Part shown: positions 48,466 to 63,204 of the stretch, piece by piece
How the letters are laid out: each line of letters starts with the position of its first letter
Numbering within the stretch: position 1 is the first letter of the stretch
DNA from: Cheilinus undulatus
Lineage: Eukaryota > Chordata > Actinopteri > Labriformes > Labridae
Reading direction: 5' to 3'
DNA: 64,000 nucleotides
Assembly: GCF_018320785.1 (NCBI RefSeq)
Contig: NC_054870.1
Coordinates: forward strand, 227,320 to 291,319
Position numbers and translations under genes: made by a program
The notes under the pieces: model-generated
What the model was told of the DNA's origin: nothing
The model's database searches: none
The model's input: the letters and a program-made list of their open reading frames with translations, nothing else

Positions 48466-51400
48466 CAACGTGGACAATACTGAGTCTTAACGAGGACAAT
48501 ACTGATTCTTAACATGGATGATACTGAGTCTTAACATGGATGATACTGAGTCTTAACATGGATGGTACTGAGTCTTAACATGGATGATACTGAGTCTTAA
48601 CATGGATGATACTGAGTCTTAACATGGATGATACTGATTCTTAACATGGATGATACTGATTCTTAACATGGATGATACTGAGTCTTAACGAGGACAATAC
48701 TGATTCTTAACATGGATGATACTGAGTCTTAACATGGATGATACTGATTCTTAACATGGATGATACTGAGTCTTAACATGGATGATACTGAGTCTTAACA
48801 CGGATGATACTGAGTCTTAACATGGATGATACTGAGTCTTAACATGGATGATACTGAGTCTTAACATGGATGATACTGAGTCTTAACATGGATGATACTG
48901 AGTCTTAACACGGATGATACTGAGTCTTAACATGGATGATACTGAGTCTTAACACGGATGATACTGAGTCTTAACATGGATGATACTGAGTCTTAACATG
49001 GATGATACTGAGTCTTAACATGGATGATACTGAGTCTTAATGTGGATGATACTGAGTCTTAACATGGATGATACTGAGTCTTAATGTGGATGATACTGAG
49101 TCTTAACATGGATGATACTGAGTCTTAACATGGATGATACTGAGTCTTAACGTGGACAATACTGAGTCTTAACATGGATGATACTGATTCTTAACATGGA
49201 TGATACTGAGTCTTAACACGGATGATACTGAGTCTTAACATGGATGATACTGAGTCTTAACATGGATGATACTGAGTCTTAACATGGATGATACTGAGTC
49301 TTAACATGGATGATACTGAGTCTTAACATGGACCATACTTAGTCTTAACATGGACCATATTGAGTCTTAACATGGACGATATTGATTCCAACATGGACCA
49401 TACTTAGTCTTAACATGGATGATACTGAGTCTTAACATGGATGATACTGAGTCTTAATGTGGATGATACTGAGTCTTAACGTGGATGATACTGAGTCTTA
49501 ACGTGGATGATTCTGAGTCTTAACGTGGATGATACTGAGTCTTAACATGGACGATACTGAGTCTTAACATGGATGATACTGAGTCTTAACATGGACGATA
49601 CTGAGTCTTAACGTGGATGATACTGAGTCTTAACACGGATGATACTGAGTCTTAACATGGATGATACTGAGTCTTAACATGGATGATACTGAGTCTTAAC
49701 GTGGACGATACTGAGTCTTAACATGGATGATACTGAGTCTTAACATGGACGATACTGAGTCTTAACGTGGATGATACTGAGTCTTAACACGGATGATACT
49801 GAGTCTTAACATGGATGATACTGATTCTTAACATGGACAATACTGGGTCTTAACATGGACCATATTGAGTCTTAACATGGACGATATTGATTCCAACATG
49901 GACCATACTTAGTCTTAACATGGACAATACTGGGTCTTAAAGTGGACGATACTGAGTCTCAACATGGATGATACTGAGTCTTAACGTGGACGATACTGAG
50001 TCTTAACGTGGATGATACTGAGTCTTAATATGGATGATACTGAGTCTTAACGTGGATGATACTGAGTCTTAACATGGATGATACTGAGTCTTAACGTGGA
50101 CGATACTGAGTCTTAACGTGGATGATACTGAGTCTTAACATGGATGATACTGAGTCTTAACATGGATGATACTGAGTCTTAACGTGGATGATACTGAGTC
50201 TTAACGTGGATGATACTGAGTCTTAACATGGATGATACTGAGTCTTAACGTGGATGATACTGAGTCTTAACATAGATGATACTGAGTCTTAACATGGACC
50301 ATACTTAGTCCAACGTGGACAATACTGAGTCTTAACGTGGATGATACTGAGTCTTAACATGGATGATACTGAGTCTTAACATGGATGATACTGAGTCTTA
50401 ACATGGATGATACTGAGTCTTAACATGGATGATACTGAGTCTTAACATGGATGATACTTAGTATTAACACTGATGATACTGAGTCTTAACACGGATGATA
50501 CTGAGTCTTAACATGGATGATACTGAGTCTTAATGTGGACGATACTGAGTCTTAACATGGATGATACTGATTCTTAACATGGACAATACTGGGTCTTAAC
50601 ATGGACCATATTGAGTCTTAACATGGACGATATTGATTCCAACATGGACCATACTTAGTCTTAACGTGGACGATACTGAGTCTTAACATGGATGATACTG
50701 AGTCTTAACATGGATGATACTGAGTCTTAACATGGATGATACTGAGTCTTAACATGGATGATACTGAGTCTTAACATGGATGATACTGAGTCTTAACATG
50801 GACCATACTTAGTCTTAACATGGACCATATTGAGTCTTAACATGGACGATATTGATTCCAACATGGACCATACTTAGTCTTAACATGGATGATACTGAGT
50901 CTTAACATGGACGATACTGAGTCTTAACATGGATGATACTGAGTCTTAATGTGGATGATACTGAGTCTTAATGTGGATGATACTGAGTCTTAACATGGAT
51001 GATACTGAGTCTTAATGTGGATGATACTGAGTCTTAACGTGGATGATACTGAGTCTTAACATGGACGATACTGAGTCTTAACATGGATGATACTGAGTCT
51101 TAACATGGATGATACTGAGTCTTAACATGGACGATACTGAGTCTTAACATGGATGATACTGAGTCTTAACATGGATGATACTGAGTCTTAATGTGGATGA
51201 TACTGAGTCTTAACGTGGATGATACTGAGTCTTAACATGGATGATACTGAGTCTTAACGTGGACGATACTGAGTCTTAACATGGATGATACTGAGTCTTA
51301 ACATGGATGATACTGAGTCTTAATGTGGATGATACTGAGTCTTAACATGGATGATACTGAGTCTTAACATGGATGATACTGAGTCTTAATGTGGATGATA

Positions 51401-53620
51401 CTGAGTCTTAATATGGATGATACTGAGTCTTAACGTGGACGATACTGAGTCTTAACATGGACGATACTGAGTCTTAACATGGACGATACTGAGTCTTAAC
51501 GTGGATGATACTGAGTCTTAACGTGGATGATACTGAGTCTTAACGTGGATGATACTGAGTCTTAACGTGGATGATACTGAGTCTTAACGTGGATGATACT
51601 GAGTCTTAACGTGGATGATACTGAGTCTTAACATGGACGATACTGAGTCTTAACATGGATGATACTGAGTCTTAACATGGACGATACTGAGTCTTAACGT
51701 GGATGATACTGAGTCTTAACACGGATGATACTGAGTCTTAACATGGATGATACTGAGTCTTAACATGGATGATACTGAGTCTTAACGTGGACGATACTGA
51801 GTCTTAACATGGATGATACTGAGTCTTAACATGGACGATACTGAGTCTTAACGTGGATGATACTGAGTCTTAACACGGATGATACTGAGTCTTAACATGG
51901 ATGATACTGAGTCTTAATGTGGACGATACTGAGTCTTAACATGGATGATACTGATTCTTAACATGGACAATACTGGGTCTTAACATGGACCATATTGAGT
52001 CTTAACATGGACGATATTGATTCCAACATGGACCATACTTAGTCTTAACATGGACAATACTGGGTCTTAAAGTGGACGATACTGAGTCTCAACATGGATG
52101 ATACTGAGTCTTAACGTGGACGATACTGAGTCTTAACGTGGATGATACTGAGTCTTAACATGGATGATACTGAGTCTTAACGTGGATGATACTGAGTCTT
52201 AACATAGATGATACTGAGTCTTAACATGGACCATACTTAGTCCAACGTGGACAATACTGAGTCTTAACGTGGATGATACTGAGTCTTAACATGGATGATA
52301 CTGAGTCTTAACGTGGACGATACTGAGTCTTAACGTGGATGATACTGAGTCTTAACATGGATGATACTGAGTCTTAACATGGATGATACTGAGTCTTAAC
52401 GTGGATGATACTGAGTCTTAACGTGGATGATACTGAGTCTTAACATGGATGATACTGAGTCTTAACGTGGATGATACTGAGTCTTAACATAGATGATACT
52501 GAGTCTTAACATGGACCATACTTAGTCCAACGTGGACAATACTGAGTCTTAACGTGGATGATACTGAGTCTTAACATGGATGATACTGAGTCTTAACATG
52601 GATGATACTGAGTCTTAACGTGGACGATACTGAGTCTTAACATGGATGATACTGAGTCTTAACATGGACGATACTGAGTCTTAACGTGGATGATACTGAG
52701 TCTTAACACGGATGATACTGAGTCTTAACATGGATGATACTGAGTCTTAATGTGGACGATACTGAGTCTTAACATGGATGATACTGATTCTTAACATGGA
52801 CAATACTGGGTCTTAACATGGACCATATTGAGTCTTAACATGGACGATATTGATTCCAACATGGACCATACTTAGTCTTAACGTGGACGATACTGAGTCT
52901 TAACATGGATGATACTGAGTCTTAACATGGACGATACTGAGTCTTAACGTGGATGATACTGAGTCTTAACACGGATGATACTGAGTCTTAACATGGATGA
53001 TACTGAGTCTTAACGTGGATGATACTGAGTCTTAACATAGATGATACTGAGTCTTAACATGGACCATACTTAGTCCAACGTGGACAATACTGAGTCTTAA
53101 CGTGGATGATACTGAGTCTTAACATGGATGATACTGAGTCTTAACGTGGATGATACTGAGTCTTAACATGGATGATACTGAGTCTTAACATGGATGATAC
53201 TGAGTCTTAACGTGGATGATACTGAGTCTTAACATAGATGATACTGAGTCTTAACATGGACCATACTTAGTCCAACGTGGACAATACTGAGTCTTAACGT
53301 GGATGATACTGAGTCTTAACGTGGACGATACTGAGTCTTAACGTGGATGATACTGAGTCTTAACGTGGACGATACTGAGTCTTAACGTGGATGATACTGA
53401 GTCTTAACATGGATGATACTGAGTCTTAACATGGATGATACTGAGTCTTAACGTGGACGATACTGAGTCTTTACGTGGATGATACTGAGTCTTAACATGG
53501 ATGATACTGAGTCTTAACATGGATGATACTGAGTCTTAACGTGGATGATACTGAGTCTTAACATGGACCATACTTAGTCTTAACGTGGACCATACTGATT
53601 CCAGCGTGGACGATAGTGAG
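48466..53620. repeat. Minisatellite of 22-bp units, about 234 copies
   Basis: The unit is AACATGGATGATACTGAGTC plus TT. Variation concentrates at two places: ACATGG/ACGTGG/ATGTGG/ACACGG and GATGAT/GACGAT/GACAAT. A distinctive block with TTGATTCCAACATGGACC and ATACTTAGTCTTAACATGG recurs near 49385, 49890, 50635, 50855, 52020 and 52855, showing higher-order duplication. A second block (ACTTAGTCCAACGTGGACAA) recurs near 50305, 52232, 52520, 53065 and 53265. Stops occur in every unit (TAA, TGA), so it holds no ORF. Confidence 0.97.
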
Positions 53621-54239
53621 TTGATTGTCGAGGGCAAAAAGAGCTAACCGGTGAAAACACGTCAACAAAGACATCAGGAGGAAGGAGAAGACCTGGGCTG
53701 AAGGTGCATCAGCTGTAACTGCAGGAGGCCAGTTTATCGTCTCGTTGATGCTGGTGAGATAAACCGAAAACACTTCTGCTCTTTATTAACTAAAGTAATA
53801 ACTGGATTTTGTTTGCAGCCCTCATTCTTGGATTATGGATTAACATTTAGCCTACTTTATCTGTGAAAGTGACTCCTTCCTGACTACGTTCACAGGACTG
53901 AAGTGATCAATCCCTGCTAGTTAAAATATCTCAGCACCATCTCAACACCACTGGCAGATTATGATAGCAAAGCACGTATGATTCATGTCACATAATCTAC
54001 ATGAATAACTGACTTATATTCCAGACATTATGTATGAAGACCAATTAAATAACTCATTTAAGAACAAAAAACACATCCAAACCTCTACTAGAATACTTCA
54101 CTAGGCTCAACAGTTAAAAATAGACAGAGAAGTGTGGCACAGCTTAAAATTTTATTTGCGTTGATGCAGTACTGACTACAACCATGGCATTCATATCATT
54201 CCATCCTGCCAGGACACTTCAGGAGGTGAAAATGCCACC
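53621..54239. other. Flank of the 22-bp array; no gene seen
   Basis: No recognisable exon. A reverse-strand AATAAA-like signal near 54150 could belong to the Harbinger transcript. Confidence 0.35.
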
Positions 54240-56135
54240 AACTCCCCTCACACTTGGTAAGCATCTCTGCTTCCCCTGCTTCCACCCATGTTCCCTATGG
54301 GCTGGACTCTGACTCCTTGTTCTTCTGCCTCATCAAGCCATCTCGGATTTTGGGATGGGGTGACCACTAAGTTGTTAAGTATACATGTTGCCATGACAAC
54401 CAACTCCACATTTTCTGATTTATCAGAGTTTGAAGGACCCTCCATCAGGCTGACAAAACTCTGCAGGCACATTCTTCAACCCTCCTGGAACAAGACAACC
54501 TGTAGTTGAAGATCTTTTGTGGCTGGTCCCTGGAAACGGACACATCAGGGCTCCTGGTCCTGGTAGTGACCTGCATCAAGGAAAATCCAGGGTTTGGCCT
54601 CCAAACCTCACCTTTGGCACCTAACCTCACTAGGTGCAGCCCAAGTCCCTCACTTTGATGTAGATGTTAGTCTGCGTCCACCAGAGCGAGAAGAACAGAG
54701 GAGAAAGGCTTCTTGTAACTGAAGAAGAGGCTCCCCAATGCTCACAACTAGGCGATACTGGAAAGCAAGGCCCTCAAAGCTTTCACCAGTTCCTACAAGT
54801 CTGTAGAGGAGATACAAGAGAAAAAAAGTCAGTAAAAACAATATTTATTTATCCTCACAACAGTTGATGAATGCAAAAAGAGATGGGAGACACTGCCGGC
54901 GGTATTTGTCAAGAATAAAAAAGCAACAAGAACCGTCCCAGTGGCTCTGCTGAGGGAATAACAAAGGAGTGGAGATGTCCATCGTACTGCCCTATGTTCA
55001 GTTCAGACAGTAGAGGAAGCACTGGATTGGACAGTGACAGGAGAGGACGAAGAGGCGAGCCTTTTAGACCCACTGCTCCCCTGCTGCAGAGAGCTTCAAA
55101 CCCCACACCTCCACTTCCAACCAAAAGTACCCCCAACCCACCATGTTCATCCAGGTCCCCTGTGCCCTGTACCATTCTATAATTTTCATGGATATTTTAG
55201 AAGGTACATCTTTATTTTGTTCTATTCCTACAAGGAATTCTGGGTAGTAATGTCAACTGCCCTGATCTACATCACAGCAACTTGTTCTCTTCTTCACTGC
55301 ACAGGAAGTGAAGTCATACGGCTGGATTATTCTTCTAATGTTTGACCCTTAAAACCTCTTCAGTTTTAATAAAGTGTAGTTTTAGCAAAGAGGCCACAAA
55401 GTAAACGGAGGGTAGAACAAATGTGAAACAACAATGCAGCCCACTCACATCACCACCCTGAAAACGATGCACTACAATGGCATGAATGTATTTGTTTAGA
55501 TTTATCCTGATGTGTAGACCGTTTATATATTAGACTGATAATTATAATTAATGTCAATATATGCAGGGTTTCTTCAAGAGTCTTGCCTAACTCTTAAATC
55601 ACCAGTTTAAATGTACCCCTGAAAATAGGGCTGTATTCTGATTGGATTGAAGGTGGGGGGGGGGGGTTTACACTCTGGCTGTACTTCATTTTGTGTCTAA
55701 GACACTGTTCTGTTTATTTACATGTTTAATTCCTGGTTTAATATTTCGTCTCCAATTAATGCCTTTATCCAATTTTTGGTTTCACAAAAAAAAGTGTTTA
55801 GAGGCTAAATAAACAGTTGGTAAATGTATTAAAGCATCTTTTAATGAAGGTAAAGTGAATTTGACTTGAACATTACCTCAGTGTTACAGCCAGCTGCTGC
55901 TTTGGTTCGATGGCAGCTCTGTTGCTCTGCTGTTCGTCCGGTCATCTCCAACCCAGGAAAGGAGCTCATCCATGTGCTCAGCAGTCATTCTGAGATACTC
56001 AAGGTGTTTTTCGTTGTCAAGGTGAAGCTCTGCTTCCCTCCGCCTCCTGAGAGGGTGAAGCCACACCTGTCGCCTCTCTGCACCTGGAGCAAAAGATCCG
56101 GCGCTCTGGCCTTTCTGCGGTCCACAACCCATCCT
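54240..56135 (-). pseudogene. PIF/Harbinger transposase (HARBI1-like), fragmented
   Basis: Pieces lie in the right order on the minus strand. 56132-55884 carries VWLHPLRRRREAELHLDNEK and HLEYLRMTAEHMDELLSWVG, the N-terminal region. 54841-54650 carries RLVGTGESFEGLAFQYRL, the helix-turn-helix-like block (family form FLATGESFRSLAFQYR). 54510-54450 carries KIFNYRLSCSRRVEECACRV, and 54440-54250 carries NVELVVMATCILNNLV, the C-terminal block (family form VLACCVLHN). The middle with the first two catalytic aspartates was not found. Insertions and frameshifts make it inactive. Confidence 0.8.
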
Positions 56136-57034
56136 AAAATGCAGTAATAAAGAGGCGGTTTAGTTGACCTCACATTAACTGACTGAGGAACTCAGTGGTG
56201 GATTTCTATCCTGAATCCTCGACTATACACAGACACACACACACCACACTGAAGCATAGAATCATTACAGGCATTTGTCCTTCTGATCATCAGCCTATCT
56301 GAGAATTCCTGTTCTAGTTGGAGGAGGATGCAGGATTTTACTCACCCATAGCAGCACTGTGAACTGGAGAGACCTGCAGGGCATTCTGGGAGATGGAACT
56401 GCTCCTCTTATAGTTGTTTTCCACGCCGTATGTAAATAAATTCAACGCCCCTGATGTAAATAAGATCGTTTCTGATTAGTCTGTCCCCGTCATCTGCTTG
56501 GTAAGAACCCAAAAACAACCCAGCGCATGGTGCACCGCCCAGTGGGGAACGAGAGATAAGTTTTATTTTTCAAGGATTACAAAAAGGCATTTTTCCCCCT
56601 CCAGTGGAGGATGATTGACATCAAGATGACACTAGAAGAGCCTCCTTTACAGCCTCTATTTAACCCTTTATGGCCAACCATAGAAGGCAAAAACCAAGAT
56701 AGAATGAAATTGTGCTCAATTTGCAAAGAAACTGCATGTTTATACAAAGTAAACTATTCACAGTGGTGCAATCAAGTCTCCAAGTGTGCCAGATCCTTCT
56801 GAACATACAAACGTTTGTAGACCATGTTGGAAATATAACAAGTGTGACTCATGACCTGCAAGAAAACAACGCCATAGGCTTCATGCAGACAAAACGTCAT
56901 CACACATCATCACCTACATGTAAAGTAGGAAGTGCTGTGAAAGGCGCCGGTCAGGATTATATTTTAGTATATTTTTTTTGACATTTCTGCTAAAGAAGGA
57001 AGGATATTTCTGGAAGGAAACAGAACTGTGTTAG
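56136..57034. other. No gene seen
   Basis: Contains short ORFs only. The 3' side is the left target duplication of the MITE at 57035. Confidence 0.4.
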
Positions 57035-57385
57035 TGCGGAGGTTTTCGACCTTTTTAAGGCACGGCACATTTTTAGATAAAGAGAAATCCCAAGGCACAC
57101 CACAAGCCAAAAATGTTACAACTTCTCGCCCCACCACATTAATCATGCATCACTATTTCTGTTGTCTTAAGGTAATTACTGTGCTCCCTACTGCCACCCA
57201 CTGACATGGAGGAGTATTGCTCTTACCAGCCACGCCATTGCTGGTACAGGTGCTGAACAATTATGTGCAGTGACTAAATAATATATTTTTGGAACCTATT
57301 AAGTGAAATTGGATCATTTTCCATGGCACACCTGATGATGTCTCACGGTGCAGTACCGTGCCACGGCGCAGTGGTTGAAAATCAG
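57035..57385. mobile_element. Short hAT-like MITE with perfect target duplication
   Basis: The body is 351 bp between two copies of TGTGTTAG (57027-57034 and 57386-57393). The inner ends GGTTTTCGACC and GGTTGAAAATCAG are inverted relatives of the CAGTGGTTTTCAACC terminus. GGCACGGCACATTTTTAG and CATGGCACACC near the ends recall a widespread animal MITE. Confidence 0.85.
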
Positions 57386-57706
57386 TGTGTTAGTGTTATT
57401 CTTTCTGCTTTATATGCAAAAAGAATTGTTGCTTTATCTCATTTGGTGGCAGTTCTACCCGTGGTTAAAGAGCGCCGACGCTCCCGTAGGTCTTAAAGGG
57501 CTACAGAACATTTTCAAAGACCAACTGGGCTTTGACAGCCAGGAGTCGGGCCGACACGCTGCAAACTCTGGCCTAGTGTGAAAGCCACACCTGCAGAGCC
57601 GCGTCACACACGCACAGCCAACACTTCAGTCTCAGAAGTCTTCTAGCTGACTAAACTTACACCTGGTAGTGTTTTTGCGTAGCTCTGCGTGCTTCACATT
57701 TGTCAG

Positions 57707-58043
57707 AATGTCAGAATCCAGTCCTGGCAGCAGCTTCAGACCTGGAAGCGTCTTCTGTTTCTCCTCTGCCACTGCTTTTAGAACAGGCTGGTTTAACCCA
57801 GGTAGAGCTGCGTCACTAGAGAAAACTTTAGACTGTCCACCTCTCCCCAGTCATTCTCCTGGCCATGCACTAGTAAACCGCCCCCTCCCCCACTGAGCAG
57901 CTCACCTGGAGAGCAGAGACCACCTTCACCACAGCGACTAACTCCTCCTGCCCTCAACATCAAAACTGATTTTAGAGAAGCAGACAGTAGAAAAAGAACT
58001 GGAACACTGGATTTTGGAGACTCTTGGCTTACCCTTGGACCTG
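57707..58043 (+). CDS. Possible coding exon of an unrecognised gene, frameshifted
   Basis: A possible acceptor (CACATTTGTCAG) precedes an ATG at 57708, and a GTGAGT donor follows 58043. The first frame reads MSESSPGSSFRPGSVFCFSS and continues to a stop at 57894-57896. The frame offset by one base then stays open to the donor, reading PPLSSSPGEQRPPSPQRLTP, TDFREADSRKRTGTLDFGDS and WLTLGP. The switch falls in the C-rich run CCGCCCCCTCCCCC (57879-57892), where one lost base would explain it. Composition (S, P, charged) is plausible for a disordered nuclear protein. I cannot name a family, and it may be chance. Confidence 0.3.
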
Positions 58044-58749
58044 GTGAGTTAAACTCCCTGCTACTAACCCTCCAGACAGTGCTGATGTCAGAAGACCTGT
58101 CATACTCCATCTCAGCTTCTCTACTGACAGGCTGCTGAAGGTCTGAGGCAGAAAGACTGCTGGAGAACGCTGAGACATCATTCTAACAACTTTGATGGAA
58201 AGGAGAAAGCCCAGAATGATTACTGGATGATCATTAATTACCAGTTTACCTAAACAGGTCAGGCCAACCATGAGCAGCCCTTCCAGCAGCGCTGCTTTTC
58301 ACTCACTCTCCCACGGACCAGCTTTGGTCATCACATGAATATTCCCACGCAGAAATCAGCCTTGTGCTGAGTTAGGTAGATAAACAGCCCCAGCACCAAA
58401 CAGGAAGTGGTCATAGTAAAAAAAAATACTCTATTATAATAATAATAATACATTTTATTTATGAACGCCTCTCTCATCACTACAGGTGCAAATAAAAGAA
58501 CAGATAAAAGCTAGCACAGTATTAAATGGTTCAGTGTAATGACAGTGAGTGAGCTTTCCTGAACAGCTGGGTCTGACTCACCACTGTCATTTGATATAAA
58601 GTTATATCTGAATTTCTTCATCTTACGGATTTACCAACAAACACAAGCAATAAATGATTTTATAATATATCCACACATTATTAGACTAAACAGTTTGGAA
58701 AAAATATTTTATTCTGATGATTTTGACTCATATTGAAAATCAGATATGA
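58044..58749. other. No gene seen
   Basis: No recognised exon downstream of the candidate donor. An AAT microsatellite lies near 58434-58450. Confidence 0.35.
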
Positions 58750-60125
58750 TTAAAGCTGCAAGCAGCATTGGTCGGGTCCTCATTCTGTCGCATATCCCTC
58801 ATGCCCGTTAGACCTCCACTTTGAGGGTTTCATCCCTCTTTGACCCTTTGACCTGCTCAAAGTTAGACTGAGGTGTGTCCCTGCAGCTCTGTCAGGAGCC
58901 TCAGACTTTATAATGGGTGTGTAGTACGCATTCCATTTTCCCACCTTCGGTGAGTCACATGACCAGCTGCACGGTAAGCTTATTGTAATGTTCAAAAAAC
59001 CTGCATCTGTAAGACACACAAACACACACTCATGTGCGCTTTGTGCGCTAACACACACACAAATGCACCATCTCTCCCATTCACTTCATATGGGATATAT
59101 GTGTGGCTGTCTTTATGGGGGACTGTATGTGGATGAGAAGCCACCCACAGTCCCACCATCCTGTTACAGCATTGTTTAAATGGGCTGCTTTATTGGAACA
59201 GCTCCATGTGTGTGCGTGATCAGAGCTCATTAAGGGGCTTCCCCTGGTTGCCATGGTAACTAATGCCTGCATTACGGGTGCTTTCATCTGTCAATCAGTG
59301 GATGACATCATCCCTAACTGCTCTCTTGATCAGGAGTGAAATTGACTGAAATCTTTTTGAATCTCACCTCACAGATGCCACAATTTTGACCAAATCTCTG
59401 TAAAAATAAGATATTTTTGTAGTAAATGTTGTCAGGAATCCATCCATGTCATTTTTAAAGCTGTAGGACCTTTGGTTTTTTGTGTAGAGGCCCAACTGCC
59501 GCAGCTTTTGTGGAACTGATTTTTTCCTCATCCCATTCATTTGAATGGGAGCAGCAGGGAGGGCTTCATTGGGGTTGACCAACTTTGAGGGCTTGTAATT
59601 TGAAAACCCTTTAAAAAAAACATCAAATTCCATCAGAACTTTTAATCAGCATGGCCTAGTGTGTCTTCTCTGCGAGGTTCAAGCCGATACGATTTATGGC
59701 CTATGAGCCTTTACATTTTGTTCCTGGAAAATTTTATTTTGAAAGGCAAATTGCCAGCTTCCTGTTTGATATAGGTTAGGGGTGTCAGCACGTGATTTGT
59801 GGGTCTCGATGAGACGAGCGTTTCAACGTTGGTTTGATCTCTCTACGACATTCCTACTGGCCGTGAGGGCCGTTTGAGTGTGCCTAGGTGGCGCTAGAGA
59901 GCATATTTTGGCATGTTCGGGGTTTTTTTTTTTCATTTTATAAAATTTTTCACCGAATCTGAGGTGTGTGCCAATTTTGGTGAGTTTTTGAGCGTGTTTA
60001 GGGGGTCATATTAAGGTTCAAAGAGGCGTGGGAATAAGAAGAAGAAGAAGAAGAGGAAGAAAGAAACAGACGGAAAACAATAGGGTCCTTCTCGCTCCTG
60101 CTAGAAGGGGTCCTCGGACCCTAAT
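58750..60125. repeat. Interspersed repeat of the 'AAAGCTGCAAGCAGC' type
   Basis: It begins TTAAAGCTGCAAGCAGCATT and ends with a GAAGAAGAAG run, GGGTCCTTCTCGCTCCTG and GGTCCTCGGACCCTAATTAT. These are the two ends of a very common fish interspersed repeat. Its class is not clear to me. It has no supported coding region. Confidence 0.6.
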
Positions 60126-60354
60126 TATTGTATTAAAGAGAGTGGTAGTTTTATGTCATTCTCATATTTAATAAGAAAAAAAATAAAGACAGTAGGATTT
60201 TCTGTAGACTTGAATGACTGCATATGTGCTGAATAAGGTCTCTGCTGCTGCACAGAGGTTTTAAAGTGGTACTTTGGTACAGACTTCAGGTTAAAGAAAA
60301 TTGCAGTGGGCTATGTTGTGATGTAATCTACTTTGTGATTAATTTCCCAGCCCT

Positions 60355-60935
60355 AGGAATGATAGACAGCTGTCGAGGATGACATCCAGACTCTTACCCT
60401 GAGGGGAGGGGAGACTGTCAGCTCTGGATAAATAGATTTAGTACTAATGAGGGGGATTTCTGTTTGATCACTGTTTAATTTAAGGAAGTTTGAGGTGAAC
60501 CAGGATTTTATTTCAGATGGGGGAGGGGGGTGGGAGTGTAGAGTTTGGTTGGCTGGAGAGGAAGAGCTGGGTGTCATCTGCGAAGCAGTGGAAATGGATG
60601 AAGAATATTGCCAAGAAAGAGGTAGATGATGAAGAGAAGGGGTCCCAGCACAGAGACCTGGGGCACACCTGAAGTGACGGGGGAGGGCTGTGAGACGGAT
60701 GAACTGAGTGCGGCCTGATGGGGTTGGATTGAAACCAGTCTAGGGGTGGAAGTGATGCTAAACTATAGAGGAGGATGGTGTGAGAGATTATAGTGAAGGC
60801 TGCACACAGATCCAGGAGGATGAGGACGAAGAGTAGACCAGAGTCAGCTGCCATGAGGAGGTCAGTGGTGGTTTTTAAGAGAGCAGTTTCTGTACTATGG
60901 CAGGTGAAACCAGACTGGAAATGTCATAAAGGGAA
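60355..60935 (-). pseudogene. L2-type LINE reverse transcriptase fragment
   Basis: The minus strand reads ETALLKTTTDLLMAADSGLL, then FVLILLDLCAAFTIISHTIL, the RT block of L2 (family form LLDLSAAFDTVNH, with the catalytic D lost here). FADDTQLFLSS is the YADD site, and SWFTSNFLKLNSDQTEIPLI follows. A frameshift lies between the second and last blocks. Both ends are truncated. Confidence 0.85.
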
Positions 60936-61308
60936 TTTTGACTCAACATATCTCCTAGACGATACAATATCTAATAATTAACTATTCACTTATGTGCTTA
61001 TTTGGTAATTGGCAAATTTTAGCTGGACACTTTGAACATTAATGCTAAAATATGCTGGCAGCTGCCTGAGCAGTAAACACCGGCTACTGGAAACACCCAT
61101 CAGGACATGTCAGATAGTGGGTAGCTGCTGGACACACCTCAGCGTGACAGGTGAAACTTCAACCTACAGGTGCATTTAGAAAGAAGTTAACTCAGAGAGA
61201 CTGCTCAGATCTTTTTTCTGTGATCTTCAGCCCAGGCAGGAATTGAGTTTACCATTACAGGCTATTTGTAGGGGAGAGTGGAGGTTATAACCTCTGAATT
61301 TACATTTA
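60936..61308. other. No gene seen
   Basis: Short spacer between the L2 fragment and the Tc1/mariner element, with no recognisable content. Confidence 0.4.
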
Positions 61309-62890
<1,582 letters not shown>

Positions 62891-63172
62891 GAGAAACATG
62901 GAAATGGGCGTATCCATCTGCTTTGCAAGGTTAGCGGGACAGGAGATCTGCATCATTAAATCTGCAGCAGCTGTGATGCTATCATGTCAACATGGACCAA
63001 AATCTCTTAGTCCTGTTTTCCAGCACTCTATAGAATCTATGCCACAAAAAAACTTCCTGAAGGCAAAAGTTGTACCTAATAAAATGGCTAGTGATGTGTA
63101 TTTGCAGTAGTTAAACCGTTTGTTGTGCATCTCTCTGTGTAGCAGTGATTTACTTATTTAATTTCAGTGCCT

Positions 63173-63192
63173 GGGTTAGGGTTAGGGTTAGG
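63173..63192. repeat. Short telomere-like (GGGTTA)3
   Basis: Three perfect copies of the vertebrate telomere unit, followed by GG. It lies just outside the tail of the LINE at 63205. Confidence 0.9.
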
Positions 63193-63204
63193 CAGTCACA
63201 GCTT

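Noticed and set aside
54909..55175. Minus-strand ORF inside the Harbinger region
   Set aside because: It does not match the Harbinger nuclease core or any other family I know; probably inserted or random sequence.
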